Shown here: positions 16,926 through 27,547 of the stretch, one piece after another | Numbering within the stretch: the stretch's first letter is position 1 | Layout of the letters: each line of letters opens with the position of its first letter | NCBI GenBank assembly: GCA_029242545.1 | Contig: JAQWTV010000065.1 | Span: 1 to 64,000 of the forward strand | Origin: Roseibacillus sp. | GTDB taxonomy: Bacteria > Verrucomicrobiota > Verrucomicrobiia > Verrucomicrobiales > Akkermansiaceae | Direction of reading: 5' to 3' | DNA length: 64,000 nt | Program-made: the position numbers and the translations under genes | The notes under the pieces: model-generated | What the model was told of the DNA's origin: nothing | Databases searched by the model: none | Seen by the model: only the letters and a program-made list of their open reading frames with translations

Positions 16926-17795
16926 TTAATGCTGGGAATTCTCCTCGGGGTCTTGTTTAGCGCCGATCGGTTCGATTTTCGCGCTCGCCGGTGGAATCGG
17001 TTTCCCCGCGGCCCAGTGAATCCCGTTGATGAACAGCCGGACGAAGTTGGCGTCGGCAAAGGTGCCCGGATGACCTAGAGTCGTCCCGAAAACCCTGCCG
17101 CCCCACCGGTTTTCCCAGGTCCAGACCACGTCGTCGGTCATCTCGGCCTTCAGTTCGTGGGTGCCGAACGAATTGGTCACGGTGCCGGTGCGCTTGAACT
17201 TGCCGGTACCGGTCATCAGGACAGTGGCATTTTCCGGCAGATCAGAAAGGTAGAGCGTCCCGGCCCCTTCGCGCGGCGCGGCTTGGTTGTATCCGGTGAA
17301 AATCTCGTGACCGCGTTGTTTCTGAACCAGTTCGACCGTGGTCGAGCCCTGTCCGTGAATGAAATACTTCGAACCCATGGCGTCTTTCCCGAATCCGGCA
17401 TTCCATTTTGCCAGCGAATGATCTTCCGGGTAACGGAACGCATGAGTGCTGGTCCGGAATCCGACGACCGGCTTGCCCAACTTCAGGTATGACTCGATAT
17501 GAGCGAGCTGTTCCTCCGGAAGGGTGAGAAAACGGAGGTAAAAGATCGCCACGTCCGCTTCCTCCAGGGCTTCGAGACCGGAAATGCCGTTTTCGTTTTT
17601 CTCCGGATTCCCCTCCGGCTGAATCACGGTGGTTTTCCAGCCGAAGTTTTCTTCGAGCTGTTTTGCCAGCGCCGGAATCGTTTTACCTGGTCTGTAGTGT
17701 GTCGTCCCGACGACGAAGACGGCGTGGGGATTCTCGCCTGCGCCCACGAGCGAGGTAATCAGAAACAGGGGGAAAACGAATAGCCGGCTTTTCAT
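16926..17795 (-). CDS. ThuA domain-containing secreted protein
   Basis: HAVFVVGTTHYRPGKTIPALAKQLEENFGWKTTVI, WTWENRWGGRVFGTTLGHPGTF; signal peptide from MKSRLFVFPLF. Confidence 0.88.
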   Translation of the reverse strand: MKSRLFVFPLFLITSLVGAGENPHAVFVVGTTHYRPGKTIPALAKQLEENFGWKTTVIQPEGNPEKNENGISGLEALEEADVAIFYLRFLTLPEEQLAHIESYLKLGKPVVGFRTSTHAFRYPEDHSLAKWNAGFGKDAMGSKYFIHGQGSTTVELVQKQRGHEIFTGYNQAAPREGAGTLYLSDLPENATVLMTGTGKFKRTGTVTNSFGTHELKAEMTDDVVWTWENRWGGRVFGTTLGHPGTFADANFVRLFINGIHWAAGKPIPPASAKIEPIGAKQDPEENSQH

Positions 17796-17926
17796 AAAGG
17801 AGCGCCGCTTCAGTTTCAGCGGCCTGAAGTGACGCATAATCCGGTGATAGAACCCAGAATCGATTCGACCGGAGAGGGAAATAGGGGTTACTCAACTACA
17901 TTCAGGGATTTGTCAGGATTAGAGAT

Positions 17927-17955
17927 GGTCCGGTTCGAATCTGGCCGCCGCTTCC
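17927..17955 (+). repeat. Degenerate copy of tRNA-Cys T-arm/acceptor 3' end (relic att candidate)
   Basis: GGTCCGGTTCGAATCTGGCCGCCGCTTCC versus tRNA CGTCGGTTCGAATCCGACCGCCGCCTCC. Confidence 0.5.
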
Positions 17956-17991
17956 TTACGGCCTTGGCTCCGGATGTGTGGCTGGGGGCAA

Positions 17992-19215
17992 TCACCTGCC
18001 TTTCACCGCGAACAGTTTGGTCATGGTCCGAAGATAGAGATTCCCGTGCGCGATTGCCGGGGTGCTTCGGCAGAGTTCTCCGAGGTCCGTCTGGCCCAGT
18101 TCCTGGAATTCATCCCCCGCCGCGATACACCGCACCACGCCATCGGCATCGACACAGAAGATCTTCTTCCCGTCACTCACGGGCGATCCGAAGTAGGTTG
18201 CGCCCCCGATGCGCTTCCGCCAGATCACTTTCCCGGTCTGGTGATCGAGACAGGTTCCGATGCCCTTGCCTTCCCATAGGTAGACCCGGTCTCGAATCAC
18301 GATCGGGCACGGGATGTGCGGGACATTGCGTTCAATCCGCCACACTTCGCTCAACTGGCCATCCTTGAGCTTCATCGCCACGGCGTGCTTCGGCTCGTTG
18401 GTGAACCCACAAGTCCCAATGATGAGGTCGCCCGCCATGACCGGTGAACTGACGGCCCGCTCCTTCTTCTTCAAGTTGAATACGCTGACATCACTCAGGA
18501 CTTCGCCGCTTTTCGGGTTCACTGCGGTGAAGCCATGCTGCCAGTTCGTGAACACGAGGGTTCCGTCCCGGGCCACCACCGGCACCGAGTAACTCAATCG
18601 CACGCTTTTGCGCGGAATCTCCCACCGCTTCCGCCCTGTCCTCTTATCCACCGCCACCAGGCTGCTCTTCCCATCCTGGTCGTTATTGACCACCACCAGG
18701 TCGCCGTGAACCATCGGGGAGGCTCCAAAACCGTGGCCCCCCTTGATCGGCCCGAGGTCCGCCTGCCAGACCTGCTCCCCGGCGTGCGTGAGGGCGGTTA
18801 CGGTGAGTTGCTCCCTTGTTCCCCAGGTCAGGTAGACGTTTTCGTTGTCAACTGCCGGCGTTGTTGAGGCCGGGGAGTTGAAGCGATGTCCCTTGAACTT
18901 CGCGGTCTGGTAAGACTTCTGCCACAGGATCCTGCCATCTTTGGCGTTCACCGCGATAACGATGCGCTCGCTTGTTCCGGGATCCCCGCAGAGCAGGAAG
19001 ATCCGCTCCCCGGCGATGGCCACCGAACCATGTCCAACCCCCGGAAGATCAATCTTCCAGATGAAATCATCAGCCTGCCAACTCGCCGGAATGTCTGCAC
19101 CTGCCACCACCCCCTCACCATTCTTGCCCCGGAAACGCGGCCACTCCGGTTCGACAGCCCATGAAGAAAGGGCTTGGGCGAGCAAAAGGGTGATGGGCGC
19201 CAGCGTCCGGACCAT
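17992..19215 (-). CDS. PQQ-like beta-propeller repeat protein
   Basis: 407 aa; repeated GRILWQKSYQ / GKVIWRKRIGGATYFGSPV type propeller repeats; signal peptide. Confidence 0.88.
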   Translation of the reverse strand: MVRTLAPITLLLAQALSSWAVEPEWPRFRGKNGEGVVAGADIPASWQADDFIWKIDLPGVGHGSVAIAGERIFLLCGDPGTSERIVIAVNAKDGRILWQKSYQTAKFKGHRFNSPASTTPAVDNENVYLTWGTREQLTVTALTHAGEQVWQADLGPIKGGHGFGASPMVHGDLVVVNNDQDGKSSLVAVDKRTGRKRWEIPRKSVRLSYSVPVVARDGTLVFTNWQHGFTAVNPKSGEVLSDVSVFNLKKKERAVSSPVMAGDLIIGTCGFTNEPKHAVAMKLKDGQLSEVWRIERNVPHIPCPIVIRDRVYLWEGKGIGTCLDHQTGKVIWRKRIGGATYFGSPVSDGKKIFCVDADGVVRCIAAGDEFQELGQTDLGELCRSTPAIAHGNLYLRTMTKLFAVKGR

Positions 19216-19507
19216 GCGGGACCCTACCGTGTCAATTTCGATAGTCCAATCTGGGATCCATCGATGGATTGCTGGAGCCAGCCGCTTGGGCCCCCAAGGG
19301 GATCAGGCTCTGGATTTTATCGGTTAGGTTCTGCCAACCTCACCCTTACCTTGCATCTCCATGCCTTCTTAAATCGCTGTTTCAGCATGGCGCGCCGATC
19401 TTGATCGGTGCTTGTGGATTCGTCGCTTTGCGGCGCGTCTCTTTTGTCGCCTCGCAGAGGATTTGCAGGTATCTTGTGCTTCTTCGACCGGCTCCAACCC
19501 CCTGCCA

Positions 19508-22500
19508 ATGAAGTCCCTCTTCCTTCGCGCCCTCCTCGCACCCGCGACCGCTGTGATGGTCTTGCAGTCTGCCCCGGCGGCCGACTTTCATCCCATCTCC
19601 TCAGTTACTACTTCCACCACCGCCGACCTCTGGCCGGTTTCCAATCTGATCCAGGGGCCGGGCAACGGCTACGCGGCAGGCGGGGAGCACGAGCAGTTGG
19701 GAAGTGGAGCGTCACACCGCTGGGTCACTGCCGCGCCGGGCGGATTTCCCTCGGACTATATCGAGGAAACAGGAAAGCCGGTCCTGATTTTCGATTTAGG
19801 GGAGGATCGGCCCCTCTCCGAGATCAGTGTCTGGGGATACACGACCACGAATGCGAATGGGGTGAGCCGGTTCAGCCTGCGCTTTGCGACGGCCGCAGAA
19901 GGCGAGCAGCAGCTCAGCGCGTCAATCTCCTACAATCCGTTTTTTGATTCCGTGATCGATGACACGCCGCGGCAGAGCTTTGCGTTTTCAGAAGTGGTGA
20001 TAGCTCGCTATGTTGAGTTTACCTGCGAGGACAACTTCCACGCGAATGGAGGCAGTGGTCCGCCCGGAGGAGGCGACCGGGTTGGGTTGGGCGAAGTGGC
20101 GTTTGCGGACGCGGTTCCGAATCCTCATCCGATTATAGTGGTACAAGCGGCCCTCGATTTTGGGAATGTTGTGAGCGACCCCGGTGCGGTCACCCTTCCT
20201 TTGAGCATTTCGAACGCAGGGAGCGATCTCCCTCTGGAGCTCACCTCCACCACGATCTTGGCGAACGTAACTGGCTCGGAGCACTTCTCGGTGAGCGGAA
20301 TTCCGGATTTCATCGCAGCGGGGGAGGTGCGTGATTTCGTCGTCACTTTCGATTCCGGCGGAGTCGAGGGCTGCTTCAATGCGCAGCTTGAACTCGGGTC
20401 CAATGATCCCGCTCAGCCGCTGACCAGTGTCTTGCTGAAGGCGGGGATCAACTGTGTGTCGCCGGAGCCCGTGAAGCCGATGTTTTCGGTGGAAGGAGGC
20501 ACCTTTGTCGACGATTTCGCTCTTGAGCTGAGCACGCCCACTCCGGGAGCGCAGATCCTCTATACTACCGACGGGAGCTTGCCCTCCATTGCGAATGGCA
20601 TGGTCTATGACGGGTCGATCCCGATCACCGAGACGGTTCAGATCCGCGCCGCCACATTCAGTGGAGATCAACCACCGGCCATCGCGACCGAGAGCTTTGT
20701 GCGACTTGCCCCGGATCTCGCAGGCTACGAGTCAGGATTGCCGATCGTGATCATCGAAAACTTCGGGCAGGGCTCAGTGCCGAATAAGGGATGGTCCACC
20801 GGAAGCCAGACCGGAGGGGGGCTGATCCAACCGGAACGGCAGTCGGCCTATCTACGGATCATCGCGACTGATCCCATGACGGGGATAGCGTCCATCTCGG
20901 CTTCGGCCGATACCGATTCGCGGATTGGCATTCGGGTGCGTGGAGCCTTCTCGTCGACCTGGACTCCGAAACCTTACAGCCTGGAGACTTGGAAACAGCA
21001 TGGTGATGATGACCGCAGGGTGAGTCCGCTCGGGTTGCCAAAGGAGTCCGACTGGATTCTCTACTACCCGCATCCCAACTATGATCGGAGTATGCTCAAC
21101 AATACGTTCATCTGGGCCCTCAGCCGGGAAACGGGGCGCTACGGGACACGCTTTCGGTTTGTGGATGTCTTTGTGAACGAGAGCGGAGGAAGCTTGCGTG
21201 CGTCCGACCGGCAGGGCGTCTATGCCTTTGCCGAGAAGGTGGCGCGCGGCAGCGACCGAATTGATTTCGAAGCGCTGAGTGAAGATGGCCAAACGGGCGG
21301 CTGGCTGCTTGGGATCAATCGCATGGATCCCGAACCGATCAGCGGATATCCCACCGAGAACGGGGCGACCTCACCGCAGTTCTTCCACACCGCCGGCCCC
21401 AATCGTGACCAGCAGACTGCGGCCAACGTAGCTGGACGTGGCGATGATATTCCGCGCCAGTACAATGCCTTTATCAACTTCGAGAATCCCAACGGCTATC
21501 GGATCAATGGACTGCAGCGCCGTGCGATTGAATCGTGGTTTCGACGGTTTGAGAATGTGCTCTACAACGAGGCGCGCTGGCGGGATCCCGCGGCGGGCTA
21601 CCGGAACTATCTCAACACGCGCGACTTCATTGACTACTTCCATCTGCTGAACCTGGCCAAGCAGGGCGACGGGATGCTGCTTTCCATGTTCCCGTGGGTT
21701 TCGTCGGGAGTGCGCAAGCTCCACATGGGGCCGATGTGGGACTTCAATAATGGCGCCTTCGGGAACTCGCCGACCTCGACCTTGTTCTTTCGCGCGGATC
21801 GTTTGTGGTACCCGAGGCTCTTCGATGACCCCGATTACATGCAGGAGCACGTCGATCGGTGGTACGAGTTACGCAGAGGGCCGCTGGCTGACGACAACAT
21901 GTCCGCCATCATCGACCGGCAGTCTGCTCAGATTCCAGCCGCCCTGGTGAGAGCGCAGGGATTGTCGGTCAATAATTGGAATAGTCGTTTGCAGTCGATG
22001 AAGTCGTATCTGACCACCAGAGCGGCATGGATTGATGGGCAGTTCTTTGCGCCACCCGACTTCAGCGAGGAGGGCGGAATCGCAGGTGCCGGAGTTTCGC
22101 TCGTCATTCGCAAACCGGGCAACGTACAGGGGGTGATCTACTACACCCTTGATGGCCACGATCCGCGCTTGCCGGGGGGCGGAACTCTGGCTGGAGCGCG
22201 AATCCATGGTGCTCCGATTGCATTGTCGAATTCGGTGCAGGTGAGGGCGCGCATTCGCACGACTACCGGTGAGTGGTCAGCTCTCAACGAGGCGACCTAT
22301 GTGGTCGGGACGCCGGCCGATTCGACCAACCTGGTGGTCTCGGAGTTGATGTATCATCCTGCTGCGCCCAACGGCCTGGCGGAGTTCATCGAGTTGCTCA
22401 ATATTGCGGACACGCCGATCGATTTGACGGGAGCCTCATTTACGGATGGCATCGCGTTCAGCTTTCCCCCGGACTTGGTGCTCGCTCCCGGCGAACGGAT

Positions 22501-23155
22501 CCTGCTTGTCGCCGACGAGACTGTGTTCGAGTCTGTCCACGGCCTCGGTCATCCGATCGCCGGTCAGTTCCAGGATGGCACCCGGCTCGAGAATGCCGGC
22601 GACCGGATTGTCCTCACCGGGGCGGACCTCAACCCCATCCACGACTTCGAGTACAATGACCGTTCCCCCTGGCCGAGGGCATCCGACGGTTCTGGATTCA
22701 GCTTGGTTTTGATCGAGCCTCTTTCAAATCCGGATCATGGCAACGCCGCCAACTGGCGGCGCAGCGGCGGGATTGGGGGGCGACCCGGGATGCCGGACTC
22801 CACTGCTCTCGTGGGGGACCCGAACGCGGATCACGACGGAGACGGGCGCAGTGCGGGTCTCGAATACTACTACGGGACTTCTGATTTCGATCCGCGCGAT
22901 CACCTGTTTGGATTGATGGTCACACTGGATCAGTCCGGCGCGATTTCGGTCTCCTTCCCTCACGATGCCTCGGCAGATGACGCCGTCGCAATAATCGAGA
23001 CCTCGAACGATCTTCAACAGTGGACAACCGCAGTGGATCCCAGTGGGCCGGAGGTGATCCCTGGATCTCCCACCATCGAAACCTGGAAACTTGGACCCAT
23101 AATCTCCGGAACACTCTTTGTCCGGCTGCGTATCACGATCTCATCCGCGGATTGA
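19508..23155 (+). CDS. Secreted CotH kinase-like protein with N-terminal discoidin-like repeat domain and lamin-tail domain
   Basis: Start at MKSLFLRALLAP; DLWPVSNLIQGPG domain; chitobiase-C-like TPGAQILYTTDGSLPS; IRVRGAFSSTWTPKPYSLETW CotH-like; VVSELMYHPAAPNGLAEFIEL lamin tail. Confidence 0.82.
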   Translation: MKSLFLRALLAPATAVMVLQSAPAADFHPISSVTTSTTADLWPVSNLIQGPGNGYAAGGEHEQLGSGASHRWVTAAPGGFPSDYIEETGKPVLIFDLGEDRPLSEISVWGYTTTNANGVSRFSLRFATAAEGEQQLSASISYNPFFDSVIDDTPRQSFAFSEVVIARYVEFTCEDNFHANGGSGPPGGGDRVGLGEVAFADAVPNPHPIIVVQAALDFGNVVSDPGAVTLPLSISNAGSDLPLELTSTTILANVTGSEHFSVSGIPDFIAAGEVRDFVVTFDSGGVEGCFNAQLELGSNDPAQPLTSVLLKAGINCVSPEPVKPMFSVEGGTFVDDFALELSTPTPGAQILYTTDGSLPSIANGMVYDGSIPITETVQIRAATFSGDQPPAIATESFVRLAPDLAGYESGLPIVIIENFGQGSVPNKGWSTGSQTGGGLIQPERQSAYLRIIATDPMTGIASISASADTDSRIGIRVRGAFSSTWTPKPYSLETWKQHGDDDRRVSPLGLPKESDWILYYPHPNYDRSMLNNTFIWALSRETGRYGTRFRFVDVFVNESGGSLRASDRQGVYAFAEKVARGSDRIDFEALSEDGQTGGWLLGINRMDPEPISGYPTENGATSPQFFHTAGPNRDQQTAANVAGRGDDIPRQYNAFINFENPNGYRINGLQRRAIESWFRRFENVLYNEARWRDPAAGYRNYLNTRDFIDYFHLLNLAKQGDGMLLSMFPWVSSGVRKLHMGPMWDFNNGAFGNSPTSTLFFRADRLWYPRLFDDPDYMQEHVDRWYELRRGPLADDNMSAIIDRQSAQIPAALVRAQGLSVNNWNSRLQSMKSYLTTRAAWIDGQFFAPPDFSEEGGIAGAGVSLVIRKPGNVQGVIYYTLDGHDPRLPGGGTLAGARIHGAPIALSNSVQVRARIRTTTGEWSALNEATYVVGTPADSTNLVVSELMYHPAAPNGLAEFIELLNIADTPIDLTGASFTDGIAFSFPPDLVLAPGERILLVADETVFESVHGLGHPIAGQFQDGTRLENAGDRIVLTGADLNPIHDFEYNDRSPWPRASDGSGFSLVLIEPLSNPDHGNAANWRRSGGIGGRPGMPDSTALVGDPNADHDGDGRSAGLEYYYGTSDFDPRDHLFGLMVTLDQSGAISVSFPHDASADDAVAIIETSNDLQQWTTAVDPSGPEVIPGSPTIETWKLGPIISGTLFVRLRITISSAD

Positions 23156-23225
23156 GAGGCACCTTGGTCTTTAATCATTGGCGAGGGGTGATCTGCGACT
23201 GTATCGTTCAGCTCCGTTCCGCCTG

Positions 23226-26200
23226 ATGAACCTGCGTCTTCCAATTCTTGTCGTCGTCTTGGCGCTCCTGTCCGGTTGCTCCGGGAAGGACAGGGAGAAG
23301 GACGGGGAGAAGGAAGTCCAGAGCGGGGGGAACTGGGTGCAATCTGCTCTCCCGGCTGGATCAATCGAATCGCAACCGCTTGAACGATCGATTCCGGCGG
23401 CAGTCGAGGGGGAGGCGTTGTTTGAAAAACTCGACGCCGGGGTGACGGGGATTGACTTTGTTCATCTCTGGGCCCCGGACAGCCCGCACGAGGAGTTGTT
23501 GCAGAAGACAGGCTTTACGGGGGGCGGGGTGGCCTTGGGCGACTACGACGGGGATGGCTTGTGCGACATTTACCTCACCCGTCCCCATGGCGGTGGCCGC
23601 CTCTACCGGAACCTCGGCGGCTTCAAGTTTGCGGATGTCACGGTGTCGGCCGGGCTCAGGGACCACGAATCGTGGTGCACCGGGGCGAGCTTTGCGGACC
23701 TGAACAATGACGGAATGCTCGACCTCTATGTCTGTGCCTACGCCTCGGAGAATCAGCTCTACATCAACCGGGGCGACGGAACATTTGTGGAGCGGGCAAA
23801 GGCTTGCGGGCTAAGCTTCATCGGCGCGAACGTCAAAATGGCGTTCGCCGACTATGATCTCGACGGCGATCTCGACGCCTACCTGGTCACCAACCGGCGT
23901 GAACCGATCGGCAACCCCAAGGTTGAGTACGAGGGAGGACCCGGAACCTACACCGTGAAGGAACCATACCGCGAACTGGTCAGCGTCATCAACCTGCCCG
24001 GGGGCGAGCAGAAGTTCACAAAGTCCGGGCAGTTCGATCACCTCTTCAAGAACCTCCTCGTGGAAACGGGAAGGCTGGACTTTGTGGATGTAAGCAAGAA
24101 CGCCGGCATCGAGGGACCAGACCACGGACTGGACGTGACGTGGTGGGACTACGACGCGGATGGATACCCCGATCTTTACGTCTCGAACGATTTCACCGAC
24201 CCGGACAAGTTTTACCGCAATCGTGGGGACGGGACCTTCGAGAACATCCTTGCCACTGCGCTGCCCCACACCCCCTGGTTCACGATGGGCTCCGCAACGG
24301 GAGACCTGAACAACGACGGCCGTCTCGATCTGGTGGCGGCCGACATGTCTGCGACGACCCATTACCGGGAGAAGGTTTCGATGGGCGCGATGGAGGCCGT
24401 GGCGTGGTTCCTCGACACCGCCGAACCCCGCCAGTACATGCGCAATGCCGTCTATCTGAACACGGGGACCGAGCACTTCATGGAGGTCGCCCATCTCACC
24501 GGTCTGGCGAGTTCGGACTGGACTTGGTCGATGAAGATCGCGGATCTCGACGAAGATGGATTCGAAGACGTCTTCGCGACCAATGGATTCCCCTTTGATT
24601 ACCTCAACAGCGATTTCGCGGCCCAGCTTGCCAGTAGCGGTCGCGCCACCGATCCGAGCGCCTGGCGCAAGGCCCCGCGCCTCCCGGAGAGGAACCTCGC
24701 ATTTCGAAATGATGGCGACTACGGATTTCACAAACAAGGCCCCGCCTGGGGAATCGACGAACTCGCGATCAGTTTCGGTGCAGGGTTGGGCGACCTCGAC
24801 GGTGACGGGGACCTCGATCTTGTCGTCAACAACTTCTCCTCGGCGCCGAGCCTTTACCGCAATCGCGCCACACTTCATCATCGGATCAGGGTCCGTCTGC
24901 AGGGAACCCGCAGTAACCGCTCGGGTTTCGGCGCCCTGGTGCGAGTGACGACCGGCTCGGGCCAACATGTGCGCTTCTTCAATGGTGGAGGTGGCTTCAT
25001 GTCCGCTGATGAACCGGGAATCTGTTCCATCGGGCTCGGAAGCCAGGACCGGATCACCAGCCTGAGTGTGCACTGGCCGAGCGGCGTGATCCAGGAGTTC
25101 GAGAACCTCGCAGCCGACCGTCTTTACACCATCGCCGAACCGACCGCCGTGGCGCCGGCCGAATCGCCTGCCCCGCCTCCTCCTCTCTTTGAGAAATCCG
25201 AGATGCTCGCGGCCGCGCGTCACGTCGAACGTCCATTCGACGACTTTGCCCTGCAACCACTGCTCCCGAACAAACTCTCGCAGTCCGGTCCGGCCATGGC
25301 GTGGGGCGATATCGATGGCGACGGCGACAAGGATCTCTTCTTGGGAGGCGCGGCCGGGCAAGTGGGACAGATTTTCCTGTGCGCGGAGCCGGGGAAGTTC
25401 GTCAAACTCGAGGGCAAGACCTGGTTCGCCCCGGACCGCGAGTGCGAGGACATGGGATGCGCGTTCCTTGACGCTGATGGCGACGGCGACCTCGATTTGT
25501 ATGTCGCAAGCGGGGGCGTGGAAGCTCCGGTGGGCGATGCCAGTTACCTCGATCGCCTCTATCTCAACCAAGGCACGGGTGGGCTACCGCGGTTTGTGAA
25601 GGCTGGAGGGGCGGTGCCCGACCTGCGTGAGAGCTCCGGGCCGGTTGCGGTTGTCGATTTTGATCGCGATGGCGATCTCGATCTATTTGTCGGTGGACGG
25701 CTGGTGCCCGGAGCCTATCCGTCTTCCCCCATGAGTCGCCTGCTGAAGAACGAGGGCGGAAACTTTACAGCAACTGGTGGGTCGCTAGCGATTGGCATGG
25801 TAACGGATGCTCTCTGGGCGGATGTCAATGGTGATCGCTGGCCCGATCTGCTGGTGACCACCGAATACGGACCGGTACGCTCCTTCATGAATCAGGAAGG
25901 CGAACTCATTGAACGCACCAAGGATTCGGGGCTGGCTCAATTGTTAGGTTGGTGGAATGGGATCGCGGGAGCGGATATCGACGGGGACGGCGATCTTGAC
26001 TTCGCGGTCACCAACTTTGGTCAAAACACCAAGTATCACCCGTCTGTCGAGAATCCGCAGGTGATTTATCATGGTGACCTCGCGGCATCAGGGAGAAAGA
26101 ATATTGTGGAGGCAAAGCCCGGGGAGGGAGGCGGACTGCGCCCGGTGCGGGGCAAAAGCTGTTCGACCCAGGCAATGCCACATCTCCGGGAGAAATTCCT

Positions 26201-26666
26201 GACCTTCCATCAATATGCAAGTGCGAAGCTGGAGGAGATCTATACTGAAGCCATTCTTGAGGATTGCCTGCGCTTGGAGGTGAACACCCTTGAGAGCGGC
26301 ATCCTCATCAATGATGGCATGGGGACGTTCGCCTTCCGCCCGCTCCCGCGACTCGCCCAAGCTTCCCCGGGATTCGGCGTCGCGTTTCTGGATGCCGACG
26401 CCGACGTGCACCCGGACCTGATCATCGCGCAGAATTTCTTTGGTCCGCAGCGTGAGACCGGCCGCATGGACGGCGGCCTGAGCCTCCTGCTGAAGGGCGA
26501 CGGAACGGGAGGATTTCTCCCGATCCTGCCCGCTCAGAGCGGTATCATAATCCCCGGAGATGCTACGGCAGTGGAGATTATCAATCTTAATGGAGATTCC
26601 CGGCACGATGTCGTGATCGCCACCAATTCTGGGGCAGTGCAGGTTTTCTTGCAGGGATCCAATTAG
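23226..26666 (+). CDS. FG-GAP/VCBS repeat lipoprotein with ASPIC/UnbV domain
   Basis: Lipobox VLALLSGCSG; many GDxDGDGDLDL repeats; FNGGGGFMSADEPGICSIGLGSQ...VHWPSG UnbV. Confidence 0.92.
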   Translation: MNLRLPILVVVLALLSGCSGKDREKDGEKEVQSGGNWVQSALPAGSIESQPLERSIPAAVEGEALFEKLDAGVTGIDFVHLWAPDSPHEELLQKTGFTGGGVALGDYDGDGLCDIYLTRPHGGGRLYRNLGGFKFADVTVSAGLRDHESWCTGASFADLNNDGMLDLYVCAYASENQLYINRGDGTFVERAKACGLSFIGANVKMAFADYDLDGDLDAYLVTNRREPIGNPKVEYEGGPGTYTVKEPYRELVSVINLPGGEQKFTKSGQFDHLFKNLLVETGRLDFVDVSKNAGIEGPDHGLDVTWWDYDADGYPDLYVSNDFTDPDKFYRNRGDGTFENILATALPHTPWFTMGSATGDLNNDGRLDLVAADMSATTHYREKVSMGAMEAVAWFLDTAEPRQYMRNAVYLNTGTEHFMEVAHLTGLASSDWTWSMKIADLDEDGFEDVFATNGFPFDYLNSDFAAQLASSGRATDPSAWRKAPRLPERNLAFRNDGDYGFHKQGPAWGIDELAISFGAGLGDLDGDGDLDLVVNNFSSAPSLYRNRATLHHRIRVRLQGTRSNRSGFGALVRVTTGSGQHVRFFNGGGGFMSADEPGICSIGLGSQDRITSLSVHWPSGVIQEFENLAADRLYTIAEPTAVAPAESPAPPPPLFEKSEMLAAARHVERPFDDFALQPLLPNKLSQSGPAMAWGDIDGDGDKDLFLGGAAGQVGQIFLCAEPGKFVKLEGKTWFAPDRECEDMGCAFLDADGDGDLDLYVASGGVEAPVGDASYLDRLYLNQGTGGLPRFVKAGGAVPDLRESSGPVAVVDFDRDGDLDLFVGGRLVPGAYPSSPMSRLLKNEGGNFTATGGSLAIGMVTDALWADVNGDRWPDLLVTTEYGPVRSFMNQEGELIERTKDSGLAQLLGWWNGIAGADIDGDGDLDFAVTNFGQNTKYHPSVENPQVIYHGDLAASGRKNIVEAKPGEGGGLRPVRGKSCSTQAMPHLREKFLTFHQYASAKLEEIYTEAILEDCLRLEVNTLESGILINDGMGTFAFRPLPRLAQASPGFGVAFLDADADVHPDLIIAQNFFGPQRETGRMDGGLSLLLKGDGTGGFLPILPAQSGIIIPGDATAVEIINLNGDSRHDVVIATNSGAVQVFLQGSN

Positions 26667-26787
26667 ATCCTGACTTCTCCCTCCGAGCCGGTCCTGAAAA
26701 TTTAATGTTTTCCCACATATTTTTATTTTCACGCGGAAAGAATACCCCTAATAAGATAGATCAAGAGGTTTAGCTCGTCACCCAAAA

Positions 26788-27447
26788 ATGAAAAAGCCCT
26801 TAACTTTACTAGCAGCGATTCTTGCGTCGTCTGCGATGTCTCACGGTAGTCATGTCTTAATTTCGCCGGTCTCGGCGACAACTACCACCACCGGTGACCT
26901 CTGGCCGGTATCAAACCTCGTGCAAGGACCTGGCACGGGCTTCGATGCCAACGATCCTCACGATCGGCTTGGTAGTGGGGACAACAGTCTTTGGGTGACG
27001 TCAGCTCCTGGTGGTTTTCCCTCCGACTTCATTGCTGTGGCTGGGGAGCCCGTCCTGACATTTGATCTGGGCAGCGATACGCCCATCAACGCGATTCACA
27101 CCTGGGGCTACTCCGTCAGCAATGCCAACGGGGTCAAGGACTTCAGTTTACGCTTTGCCACGGATGCTGACGGAACCGGTGGATTCGGAACTTCAATCAC
27201 TTCGAATCCCATGCTCTCGATGCTCATCGATGATGTCTCCATGCAGACCAATGGATTCGGAGTGGTGACTGCGCGTTACGTCGAGATGACGGTGCACTCA
27301 ACCCACCTTACCAACGGTGGGAATGGCCCACCAGCGGGTGGGGATCGCGTCGGGCTTGGCGAGGTTGCCTTCAGCGTTCCGGAGCCATCCTCCGCGCTCC
27401 TTGGATTCCTCGGGCTTGCCGGGCTCGCCTTCCGTCGCCGCCGCTAG
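26788..27447 (+). CDS. PEP-CTERM sorting-domain protein with the same repeat domain
   Basis: 219 aa; TTGDLWPVSNLVQGPGTGF...NGGNGPPAGGDRVGLGEVAF then VPEPSSALLGFLGLAGLAFRRRR. Confidence 0.9.
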   Translation: MKKPLTLLAAILASSAMSHGSHVLISPVSATTTTTGDLWPVSNLVQGPGTGFDANDPHDRLGSGDNSLWVTSAPGGFPSDFIAVAGEPVLTFDLGSDTPINAIHTWGYSVSNANGVKDFSLRFATDADGTGGFGTSITSNPMLSMLIDDVSMQTNGFGVVTARYVEMTVHSTHLTNGGNGPPAGGDRVGLGEVAFSVPEPSSALLGFLGLAGLAFRRRR

Positions 27448-27479
27448 CCGGGCGCCTGCGGCCAACGATTTATCGACAG

Positions 27480-27516
27480 CGCCCTTTCCGGTCAACAACG
27501 CCGGGAAGGGCGTTTT
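27480..27516 (+). terminator. Rho-independent terminator
   Basis: CGCCCTTTCCGG-TCAACAACG-CCGGGAAGGGCG followed by TTTT; 12-bp stem with one G-T. Confidence 0.75.
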
Positions 27517-27547
27517 CCTTTCCCCCCAATCACTCTCCCTACCAACC

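Noticed and set aside
16844-17059. 71-aa ORF containing LEAAVGFEPTNNGFANR
   Set aside because: Antisense translation of the duplicated tRNA fragment and thuA end; a classic spurious ORF
23811-25571. 586-aa antisense ORF opposite the FG-GAP protein
   Set aside because: Explained by high GC and repeated GAC/GGC codons on the sense strand; no recognisable domain
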